Shown here one piece after another: positions 1 to 6,675 of a stretch of DNA of 42,869 nt. Positions within the stretch are counted from its first letter, which is position 1. Each line of letters opens with the position of its first letter. Origin of the DNA: Candidatus Margulisiibacteriota bacterium (lineage in GTDB: Bacteria > Margulisbacteria > Riflemargulisbacteria > GWF2-35-9); contig JAQURL010000014.1 in assembly GCA_028715625.1 (NCBI GenBank), positions 1 to 42,869 on the forward strand, read 5' to 3'. Both the position numbers and the translations under genes were made by a program. A model generated the notes under the pieces. It saw nothing but the letters and a program-made list of their open reading frames with translations, made no database searches and was not told the DNA's origin.

Positions 1-131
1 AAATTTTTTTGTTGCCAAAAGACATGTTCTACAACAGTACGAAAAAATTCAGCAGGATGTCCCTGTAAGAGACCTTTATAATGCGCAATAAGTTCTTTGT
101 TATCCTTAACCGCTATTATTTTATTTAACAT
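1..131 (-). CDS. N-terminal part of an unidentified protein, cut by the window edge
   Basis: An open frame on the minus strand starts at the ATG complementary to 129-131 and runs off the window after 43 codons. The visible peptide begins MLNKIIAVKDNKELIAHYKG and continues with a segment containing FFRTVVEHVFWQQ. An AAGGAAA ribosome-binding-like sequence lies just upstream on the minus strand, which supports this start. No family is recognised from so short a piece, and no signal peptide or membrane segment is seen. The function is unknown. Confidence 0.5.
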   Translation of the reverse strand, partial: MLNKIIAVKDNKELIAHYKGLLQGHPAEFFRTVVEHVFWQQKN

Positions 132-158
132 GTCATTTCCTTTCCTTAATTATTGGAT

Positions 159-227
159 TCAATAGTTGTATTCAAATTCATTAATATCTCGAAATAAAAC
201 TGGAAGGGATTCAATTATTTTTTGCAT
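159..227 (-). pseudogene. 22-codon minus-strand reading frame, possible C-terminal remnant
   Basis: On the minus strand an open frame reads MQKIIESLPVLFRDINEF and four more residues before a TGA at 159-161. Without its ATG, the frame stays open only about ten codons further upstream, to a TAG near position 257. The amino acid composition looks protein-like, but no strong ribosome-binding site precedes the ATG. It ends 27 bases before the start of the partial gene at 1-131. It may be the 3' end of a truncated gene or a genuine small protein; the first reading is inferred from its position beside another truncated frame. Confidence 0.25.
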
Positions 228-262
228 AGCAACAAAACCCTGAGAATTGTAAGGCTAGCTAA

Positions 263-562
263 CGGGTTAATAACAGTTTTGACCTGACAGCTTCCTGGGA
301 TGGGAGTCAGGCTTTAGAAGATTTGTATCCGGGTATAGCCCCGAACAAGGTTTTGATTTCAATGCTTCCGGATTTTGTAATTATCTATGATGTAGATAAA
401 GGTATTGCAAACAGAAAGACAATGTTTTCTTATGAAAGAAACATACCAAAAGATGAACTTATCGGTATACTGGAAAGATCCGCGGCATATTATGGTGAAA
501 ATGGATTTAAAGCTGAAGAAAGTCAATTGCAAAAATTAATTTCAAAAATCGGCAAATATTAG
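263..562 (+). pseudogene. probable C-terminal fragment of an unidentified gene
   Basis: The frame is open from just after a TAA at 260-262 to the TAG at 560-562, giving about 99 codons. The only ordinary start codon near the front is a TTG at 323, with no clear Shine-Dalgarno sequence, and the codons upstream of it (VNNSFDLTASWDGSQALEDL) read like normal protein. That suggests the fragment has lost its 5' end. The C-terminal half is charged and helical in character (…YERNIPKDELIGILERS…). I do not recognise a family. It ends about 50 bases before dnaX, whose promoter lies in between. Confidence 0.4.
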
Positions 563-595
563 CACCGTTTCATCTTCTCCCATACTCTTAAACTA

Positions 596-604
596 TGATA
601 TAAT
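596..604 (+). promoter_or_regulatory. extended -10 promoter of dnaX, likely leaderless
   Basis: TGATATAAT is a perfect match to the extended -10 consensus TGnTATAAT. It ends seven bases before the dnaX ATG at 612, so transcription should begin at or within a base or two of the start codon. No good -35 is present, as is usual for extended -10 promoters. No Shine-Dalgarno sequence lies between it and the ATG. Confidence 0.6.
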
Positions 605-611
605 TTCCCCC

Positions 612-2315
612 ATGTCCTACCTGTCTCTTTACCGTAAATACCGTTCACAGACATTTTCAGAAATTATTGAACAGCAGGCTGTAGTGCAGGTTTTACAAAA
701 CGCTATTAAATTCAACCGTATTGCCCATGCTTATATTTTTTCCGGGCCCAGAGGTACAGGGAAGACTTCGCTAGCCCGTATTTACGCCAAGACCATCAAT
801 TGTAAAAATTTAAAACCGGAGATGCCCGAGCCTTGTAATACCTGTGAAAATTGTCTGGCTATAACCCGGGGGGAGCATATGGACGTCATAGAGATTGACG
901 CTGCCAGCAATACCGGCGTAGAAAATGTGCGTGAGCTTATAGAAAAAGTCAATTTTTTGCCGGCACTGGCACCTTTCAAAATATATATTATCGATGAAAC
1001 TCACATGCTCAGTAATGCGGCTTTTAACGCTCTTTTAAAAACTCTGGAAGAGCCGCCGGCACATGTTATTTTCATTCTGGCTACTACCGACCCTCAAAAA
1101 ATTCCGGTAACCATTCAGTCACGTTGCCAGAGACTTGATTTTTTAAAAATATCACAAAAATCTGTAGAAGAACATCTGCGAACTATTTTAAAAAAAGAAA
1201 AGATCAACATTTCCGAAGACGCAATTCGCACAATAGCCAAATACAGCGGCGGACATTTACGCGATGCGCTTTCCATCAGTGACCAGGTTATTGCTTTTAA
1301 TACCGGAAATGTGGAAATGCAAAATGTCCTGGATGTTCTGGGCGCACCAAATAGTGAAGAATATTTGCAATTAATACAGCTTATTATCAATAAGAACCTG
1401 GCTGAGTTTTTTCAAAATCTGGAAAATTTGTTTTATCGAGGACTGGATTCTGTAAGGTTTGTGCAGGATATTATAGAAATTTTTCGTATGCTTTTACTGT
1501 TGAAACTGAATTTGAAAGACCTGATTATTGCAAACGAAGAATTTGTCAAAAAATTAAAGGATATGGATAAATATTATAACCAGCAGAATATCATTGAGAT
1601 TATAAAACGGCTGTCACAGGCCGTACAGGAAATTCGCTATATGGAAGACAGCAGGGTGTATATAGAGGCATTACTCTATGAGGTTCTTGAACCGCAAGTT
1701 ATCGGCTCAACTTCTCAAACTGAAAAAACAGCAAAAAGCGAGGAACCGAAGTCAGAAAAATTTCACAGACCTTTATCTCCGGCAAGAGAGACAGCAAAGG
1801 TCGAGGCGAATGCTGAGCCTGATCTTCCCAAGAAAACACTGCAAATAAAAGTAGAAGAAAAAATAAACGAAACCGAAGAAACAAGTGCTGCCCCTGAGGA
1901 AAAAAGTTTGGAAAATATCGATATTATTTCTATCAAGCATAATTGGCCGGATATTATCGCCTTGCTCAAGAAAAACAAAATGATCCGTCTGGCAGCTTAT
2001 TTGATGGAAGCAATTCCTTTGCGTTTGGAAGACAATGTGATTGTTGTCGGTTTCAAAGCAGAACATAAATTCCATTTTGAGAATATTCGGGAAGAAAAAA
2101 ATCTCAGAAATATCTGTGAGTTTGCCTCTAAAGTAATAAAAAAACCCGTAACCATGAAATGTATTGTTATGGATAATGAAGAATTACCGATTAATATGCA
2201 AACCGATGTAATGGTGGCCAGCAAATTGTTCGCGGACGAGAGTATTCCTGGTCATATTAAAAGTATCGCCCAGTCTTTTGAAGGAGAAATAATCAAACCC
2301 GGAGGTGGTGCATGA
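612..2315 (+). CDS. dnaX: DNA polymerase III subunit gamma/tau
   Basis: This is the clamp-loader ATPase that loads the sliding clamp and links the replisome. The 567-residue product has Walker A GPRGTGKT at 45-52, the zinc module cysteines C64, C75, C78 and C81, a Walker B IYIIDE at 124-129 and the SRC sensor at 170-172. Domains I-III occupy roughly 1-365. A charged Glu/Lys-rich linker follows (about 370-450), then a C-terminal tau-like domain to 567. The usual DEVH of this family reads DETH here. The ATG at 612 is used because the conserved YLSLYRKYRSQTF begins right after it. No Shine-Dalgarno precedes it; an extended -10 lies seven bases upstream, pointing to a leaderless message. The stop overlaps the next start as ATGA. 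The common partners ybaB and recR do not follow. Confidence 0.95.
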   Translation: MSYLSLYRKYRSQTFSEIIEQQAVVQVLQNAIKFNRIAHAYIFSGPRGTGKTSLARIYAKTINCKNLKPEMPEPCNTCENCLAITRGEHMDVIEIDAASNTGVENVRELIEKVNFLPALAPFKIYIIDETHMLSNAAFNALLKTLEEPPAHVIFILATTDPQKIPVTIQSRCQRLDFLKISQKSVEEHLRTILKKEKINISEDAIRTIAKYSGGHLRDALSISDQVIAFNTGNVEMQNVLDVLGAPNSEEYLQLIQLIINKNLAEFFQNLENLFYRGLDSVRFVQDIIEIFRMLLLLKLNLKDLIIANEEFVKKLKDMDKYYNQQNIIEIIKRLSQAVQEIRYMEDSRVYIEALLYEVLEPQVIGSTSQTEKTAKSEEPKSEKFHRPLSPARETAKVEANAEPDLPKKTLQIKVEEKINETEETSAAPEEKSLENIDIISIKHNWPDIIALLKKNKMIRLAAYLMEAIPLRLEDNVIVVGFKAEHKFHFENIREEKNLRNICEFASKVIKKPVTMKCIVMDNEELPINMQTDVMVASKLFADESIPGHIKSIAQSFEGEIIKPGGGA

Positions 2316-2779
2316 AAGCTTTTTTATTACGTCACGGTATTGCGGAGGATGGAGCTGATGATTTTAACCGGAATTTAAGTCTGGAAGGCAGACAGGAAAT
2401 AAAAAAATTAGCCAGATTTGTAAATCATCATTTTAAACTGACTGTAGTGGAAATAATACACAGCGGGCTGATCAGGGCCAAACAGACCGCTGATATTTTT
2501 GCGGAAGAAATAAAGCCTGTTAAAGGGGTATATGAAGGCAGAGCTCTGGACCCTATGGCCGACCCGAATGTCTGGGCAAAGAAATTATCCGGCAGCGGCC
2601 ATGATATTATGCTCGTGGGACATAATCCCCATCTCACCAGGCTGGCAGCAATTTTGACAAGTAAAAACGACGAGCAGGAAATAATCAAAATAAAAAAAGG
2701 TTCATTAATCTGTCTGCAGCCGAATAATGATGACGGTTGGTCAATATTATGGACATTATATCCCGGATTGATAAAGTAA
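2312..2779 (+). CDS. sixA: phosphohistidine phosphatase, SixA type
   Basis: The 155-residue product is a short histidine phosphatase of the branch-2 SixA kind, which removes phosphate from phosphohistidine on proteins. The catalytic RHG is at 7-9 (H8 is the nucleophile), the conserved Arg lies in SGLIRAKQTA (R55), and the second catalytic His is H104 in VGHNPH. Length and motif spacing fit SixA, although its protein target here cannot be read from the sequence. Its ATG overlaps the dnaX stop (ATGA), and a strong GGAGGTGG lies just upstream within dnaX, so it is translationally coupled to dnaX. The next gene starts one base after its stop. Confidence 0.85.
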   Translation: MKAFLLRHGIAEDGADDFNRNLSLEGRQEIKKLARFVNHHFKLTVVEIIHSGLIRAKQTADIFAEEIKPVKGVYEGRALDPMADPNVWAKKLSGSGHDIMLVGHNPHLTRLAAILTSKNDEQEIIKIKKGSLICLQPNNDDGWSILWTLYPGLIK

Positions 2780-2780
2780 G

Positions 2781-3668
2781 ATGCGACGTATACTCATAAT
2801 TTTTTTAATTTTAGTTCTATTGGGCGTTATTTGTGCTGTATTGATTCAATCCTTCAATCATAATTTTATTTACAGGACACAACCAAAAGTTCGAGAGGGT
2901 CGCGGTAAGCTGCAAATAATGGCCACGATTTATCCCTATTATCTGATGGCGAAAGAAATTACCGCAGGCCATGCCCAGGTTGACTTGCTATATCCTTCTC
3001 AGGTTTCCCCGCATTTTTACAAGCTAAAACCGGCGGATATTTCTCGTCTGGACAAGGGGCAGCTGATAATTGCCAACGGGCTTGGTCTTGATAACAAGGT
3101 GCTGAAAAATTTACATTACAACTCATCCAGGTTAATTATAGCTGCGGATTTTGTTGACATAAAAAGTGGTAATCCTCATATCTGGCTGGATCCAGTATTT
3201 TTGAAGGATATTGTCAAAGGTCTGGCTGAAAAACTCGGCAGTCTTGATACCGAGAATGAAAAGATTTACTTTGATAATGCCCAAAAAATAATTACGGAAT
3301 TAGTTGAGCTTGATAAACAAATAACCAAGGAAAGAGCACAATATAACTACGTTACTGCCATTACTTTGCATGACGCTTTTTATTATTTTGCCAGACGTTA
3401 TAACTTGCATATTATTCCTATGGAAGCTTTCCCGGGTAAGAATTTATCACCAGGAGAACTGGCTAATTTATTAAATATAATCAAAGAACAACACATCAAA
3501 GCCTTATATATAGAACCACAAATTAATCCGGCGCAGGCAGTGGTATTGGCAAACGAAAATCATTTGGATCTATTTATTTTGAATTCCCTGGACACGTTTA
3601 CGGATAATGCGCATATCAGCGATTTATTGCGTGATAACTGGATAACCCTAAAAAAAGGTTTTAAATAA
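2781..3668 (+). CDS. membrane-anchored metal-binding protein, ZnuA/TroA family
   Basis: The 295-residue product belongs to cluster A-I solute-binding proteins, which deliver Zn or Mn to an ABC importer. Four candidate metal ligands are in the expected places: H78 (SPHFYKLKP), H133 (NPHIWLDP), H197 (LHDAFYYFARRY) and D271 (LDTFTD). The His-rich loop common in ZnuA between the first two ligands is short or absent. Residues 5-23 form a hydrophobic segment with no cysteine lipobox, so the protein is probably exported and held by an uncleaved signal anchor or cleaved at an unclear site. It starts one base after sixA and closes this dnaX-led operon. No cognate permease or ATPase gene is nearby, so it either works with a distant transporter or has another role. 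Confidence 0.8.
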   Translation: MRRILIIFLILVLLGVICAVLIQSFNHNFIYRTQPKVREGRGKLQIMATIYPYYLMAKEITAGHAQVDLLYPSQVSPHFYKLKPADISRLDKGQLIIANGLGLDNKVLKNLHYNSSRLIIAADFVDIKSGNPHIWLDPVFLKDIVKGLAEKLGSLDTENEKIYFDNAQKIITELVELDKQITKERAQYNYVTAITLHDAFYYFARRYNLHIIPMEAFPGKNLSPGELANLLNIIKEQHIKALYIEPQINPAQAVVLANENHLDLFILNSLDTFTDNAHISDLLRDNWITLKKGFK

Positions 3669-3689
3669 TCAGGTTAATAGAATTATATT

Positions 3690-3762
3690 TATTCACAACA
3701 AATCTCATTGATATTAACTTAAAAAATAACAAATTTTCTGTTTATAATTTTGATTGTGAATA
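3690..3762. repeat. imperfect inverted repeat between convergent genes
   Basis: TATTCACAA-CAAA at 3690-3702 pairs with TTTGATTGTGAATA at 3749-3762, with one bulged base and a long AT-rich middle. It fills the 98-base gap between the ends of the metal-binding protein gene and the DUF89 gene. It could act as a weak two-way terminator or mRNA-end hairpin. There is no GC-rich stem with a U-tract, so this is only a structural observation. Confidence 0.35.
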
Positions 3763-3766
3763 CGAT

Positions 3767-4657
3767 TTAGCAATTAGTTTTTAAATATTTTTCATAATTC
3801 CAGTTGGCCATCAGTATCAGATCGAATTTTTTTATACCCAGGTTTTTAGAAATATGCGGACATTTGGATAATAGCAGATAAAAGAGAGGTTTAGCGGTTT
3901 TCTCTTCGCTTAGGGTTTCAAAATTTCCCTGACCTTTGGAGATAATCATGTCGGCCCAGTCCAAAGCTTCCCGCAGCTCAGGTGTCGCTTCACTGAAAAC
4001 AGTACCTGCTGTAGTGGAACCGCTGGGGATAACCTTAACCAGTTTGGTCATGGATACTTCCAGTGCATCATCCAGCAGAGCGTCGTTAAGTATAGGTTGG
4101 CTTTTTACTGTAGCGATTACTTCTTTATCCAAGTTTAACAGCTCAGTTACAAGAATTTTATCAAAGACAATTTCTCCTGCGTTATCCAGCACATAGAGGA
4201 TTTTATTTGATTTTTCCAGGATCGCGGCAAAATCAGGATAATCATTTATAGAGAAATCACGATGGGTATAGTCATCAACCACATGCTGTATGTCAAATTC
4301 GCTTAAAGCTCCGTAATCTATCAGATTGCCCGCAATAGCTATTTTTATAGCGGTTTCCAACCGGTTTGCTGATTTTTCGTAAATATTTAAAGCATCTTTG
4401 AACAGCAATAAAGCTTTTTCATTGCATTCTTTTTTTTCTTTAACATAAAGGTCTTGTCTGCCAATTTCTTTTTTCATAATTTCATGAGCTTCCCTGGTTA
4501 GAGAAGGAGGAGTGTGTTTGGAAAAATCCTGTTTGGAGAAATCCGCCAGGATCGATCTGAAAATTTTTTCTCGTTTTTTGATATCCGGCTCAAAATTACA
4601 TAATATTCTGGCAATCTGGCTGAATATGCAGGGTACACATTGAAGAAAAGCTTTCAT
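3767..4657 (-). CDS. DUF89/ARMT1-like damage-control phosphatase
   Basis: The 296-residue product matches the DUF89 family of metal-dependent phosphatases, which clean up damaged or over-accumulated phosphometabolites. Visible hallmarks are the N-terminal CVPC pair (C7, C10), GNLIDYGAL near 110-118, the metal-site motif LDNAGEIVFD (D158, N159), the NDALLDDA stretch near 191-198, and KGQGNFE at 241-247. The N-terminal cysteines and the length of about 290 fit the microbial stand-alone subfamily. The physiological substrate cannot be told from sequence. It lies alone on the minus strand, convergent with the dnaX operon and divergent from the first fibre gene, with about 93 bases between the two starts for both promoters. 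Confidence 0.85.
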   Translation of the reverse strand: MKAFLQCVPCIFSQIARILCNFEPDIKKREKIFRSILADFSKQDFSKHTPPSLTREAHEIMKKEIGRQDLYVKEKKECNEKALLLFKDALNIYEKSANRLETAIKIAIAGNLIDYGALSEFDIQHVVDDYTHRDFSINDYPDFAAILEKSNKILYVLDNAGEIVFDKILVTELLNLDKEVIATVKSQPILNDALLDDALEVSMTKLVKVIPSGSTTAGTVFSEATPELREALDWADMIISKGQGNFETLSEEKTAKPLFYLLLSKCPHISKNLGIKKFDLILMANWNYEKYLKTNC

Positions 4658-4723
4658 AAGTAAGAAATTGTATCAGGATCAGATGAGATTGTCACCAAAT
4701 CCCAAATTTAAAGGCGTTTCAGC

Positions 4724-4785
4724 AAAAAAAATGTTTATTTTAGGTTAAAAATGGGCATAAGCAGTTTGATACGAAAGAAGATGGT
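4724..4785 (+). repeat. conserved start-region block of fibre gene 1 (matches 8254-8315)
   Basis: The stretch AAAATGTTTATTT, a seven- or eight-base gap, AAAATGGGCATAAGCA, then TTGATACG and a TGGGGGAA run recurs at the start of fibre gene 3. Within it, ATG at 4731 opens a five-codon frame (MFILG, stop TAA at 4746-4748) that ends two bases before the ATG at 4751. Gene 3 has the same geometry. The block may be a leader-peptide/coupling element or the relic of a duplicated upstream region. Confidence 0.6.
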
Positions 4786-6640
4786 GGGGGAAATTCTGAA
4801 CGTGAATTTAAAAGCTCTAATAAGAATAATAGTTGTCGGGCTTCTGATGTCAACTATTTTTGCCCAGTCTTTGGTCGAAACCGGATATTTGCGTAACAAA
4901 TACGGAAGGCCGATCACGGCAGTTGTCCCCATGCAATACAAGATTTATACAACAGGTAACGGTGGAACACCGGTTTGGGATTCCGGAGTTATGACTGTAA
5001 CAGTGAATGAGGGTTTGTATACTGCAATTTTGGGAAATACCAACAACCCAATTAATGAAACTGTGTTAACTTCTTCGGGTAACTACTACATGGAACACTG
5101 GGTAAACGGTGGAGCATTAAATAAAAGAGAAATGCTGGCTGACAATGTAAGAGCTATTTTGGCAAACAAAGCTATGCTGGCTGATAAAGCTGTGACAGCT
5201 GATGAAGCACTTGCAATTGATTGGAAAAATATTCGGAACAAACCTATTGATTTTGGAGAAGGAGGATTGGTTATTAATACCACAAATTACGCGGCCAGTT
5301 CCAGTACATCAAATACATCACTCACATCCGATTATTCCATAACCGCAAGTTATGCATTTTTTGCAGGCACAGCGAATGTGGCGCTTTGGGCTCAAGGCTC
5401 GGGGCTAAGCGCTTTGGCGAATACGGCAAATTATGCCATTACAACGAATTTTTCATTTAGCACTTATCATTCCGTCACTGCGGATATTTCTTTAACTGCA
5501 AACTACATAGAATGGGATAAAATCGGCAACAAACCGCAATTTACTACAGCCGGCACATTGATGGATTTTTCCAGACAAGCACAAACAGCTAACATTGCAG
5601 TATGGGCTCAAAGTTCTGGGCTAAGCGTTTTGGCCAGTACGGCAAATATTGCTTTGACAGCGAATTATATCGACTGGAACAGGATCGGTAATAAACCTCA
5701 GGTTGCAACACAGGGTACGACTATAGATTATGCCAAATTATCCCAGACAGCGAATGTGGCGCTATGGGCACAGAGCTCGGGACTGAGCGCTTTGGCAAGT
5801 ACGGCGAGTTTTGCTTATAAAGCAACCACATCAGATGTGCTGAGCAATATGAATATCAGTCAGTTCGTGAATAACACGGGCTATCTGACAACATACAACG
5901 AAACAGATCCGCTGGTAAAGGGCTATGCCAAGAATAAAGATGAAAACCAACTGATTGTCGGAACATCTAACTATGCAGCCCTGGCAAATACGGCTTTAAC
6001 AGCAAATTACACAATAACAGCAAGTTTAGCATTTAACACTTATCATGCAAGTACAGCTGATATTTCTTTGACAACAAATTACATAGAATGGGATAAAATC
6101 GGCAATAAACCGCAACTGGTTACACAAGGCACTAATATGGATTATGTAAAAATGGCAGATACTGCGAATTCTGCTCAGGCTTTATCCAGTTCTTCAGACG
6201 CAATCATAATAGGTGATTCCGACTCAAATGGTAGCGGGGATATTGTAATTAAAACAGGCAATAATGAAAGAATAAAAATTCTTAATAGCGGGAACGTAGG
6301 TGTGGGGGTTGCGAATCCGAGTAGTAAATTGCAGGTTAATGGCGCTATTGCCACACCTGTTTCCAATATTAATAATGATTATCCTTTAACCGCTCAAGAC
6401 AGTGTTGTGCTGATCGATTCCAGCGTAATTCAAAGGACAGTTACTCTTCCGGTACCAACGGGAATAACAGGACGTTCTTATACCATTAAAAAAATTGATC
6501 CATCTCTCAATGCTGTGGAAATAAAGAGCCAGAGCAATGAGCTTATTGACGGCAATAACAGATATTATCTTACCGCGCAATATGAATACGTTATTTTAGT
6601 GAGCAACGGAGCTAATTGGACCATAGCGGGGAACAATTAA
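4751..6640 (+). CDS. exported tail-fibre-like protein 1 with conserved head domain
   Basis: The 629-residue product has a basic n-region and hydrophobic segment (about 20-38, ending IFAQS), consistent with a signal peptide. Residues about 42-150 match the N-terminal beta domain common in bacterial fibre-like proteins (GYLRNKYGRPI, KIYTTGNGGTPVWDSG, NEGLYTAILG). The middle is built from NYIEWDKIGNKPQ-type units, which are the 'W..I..KP' motif of phage tail fibres, plus one ISQFVNNTGYLTTYNETDP motif. One GNVGVGVANPSSKLQVNG unit follows, then a ~95-residue cap domain shared with the next three genes (TLPVPTGITGRSYTIKK, YVILVSNGANW). It probably forms a trimeric surface fibre. It is the only one of the five with the head domain, and it opens the cluster. 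Confidence 0.75.
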   Translation: MGISSLIRKKMVGEILNVNLKALIRIIVVGLLMSTIFAQSLVETGYLRNKYGRPITAVVPMQYKIYTTGNGGTPVWDSGVMTVTVNEGLYTAILGNTNNPINETVLTSSGNYYMEHWVNGGALNKREMLADNVRAILANKAMLADKAVTADEALAIDWKNIRNKPIDFGEGGLVINTTNYAASSSTSNTSLTSDYSITASYAFFAGTANVALWAQGSGLSALANTANYAITTNFSFSTYHSVTADISLTANYIEWDKIGNKPQFTTAGTLMDFSRQAQTANIAVWAQSSGLSVLASTANIALTANYIDWNRIGNKPQVATQGTTIDYAKLSQTANVALWAQSSGLSALASTASFAYKATTSDVLSNMNISQFVNNTGYLTTYNETDPLVKGYAKNKDENQLIVGTSNYAALANTALTANYTITASLAFNTYHASTADISLTTNYIEWDKIGNKPQLVTQGTNMDYVKMADTANSAQALSSSSDAIIIGDSDSNGSGDIVIKTGNNERIKILNSGNVGVGVANPSSKLQVNGAIATPVSNINNDYPLTAQDSVVLIDSSVIQRTVTLPVPTGITGRSYTIKKIDPSLNAVEIKSQSNELIDGNNRYYLTAQYEYVILVSNGANWTIAGNN

Positions 6641-6661
6641 AATGAAATTCATAAATAAAAG

Positions 6662-6668
6662 GGAGGTG
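6662..6668 (+). promoter_or_regulatory. strong Shine-Dalgarno that fixes the start of fibre gene 2
   Basis: GGAGGTG lies seven bases before the ATG at 6676. A second in-frame ATG at 6736 begins a textbook signal peptide (MKKSIYLVFIF), but its purine run GGGGAG sits only a few bases away. The spacing favours 6676. Confidence 0.6.
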
Positions 6669-6675
6669 TAAGTAA

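Noticed and set aside
1187-1199. TTTTAAAAAAAG run inside dnaX as a possible programmed frameshift for making gamma
   Set aside because: It lies near codon 195, in the ATPase core, far from the domain III end where gamma is made in E. coli, and a truncated product there would lack the clamp-loader domain.
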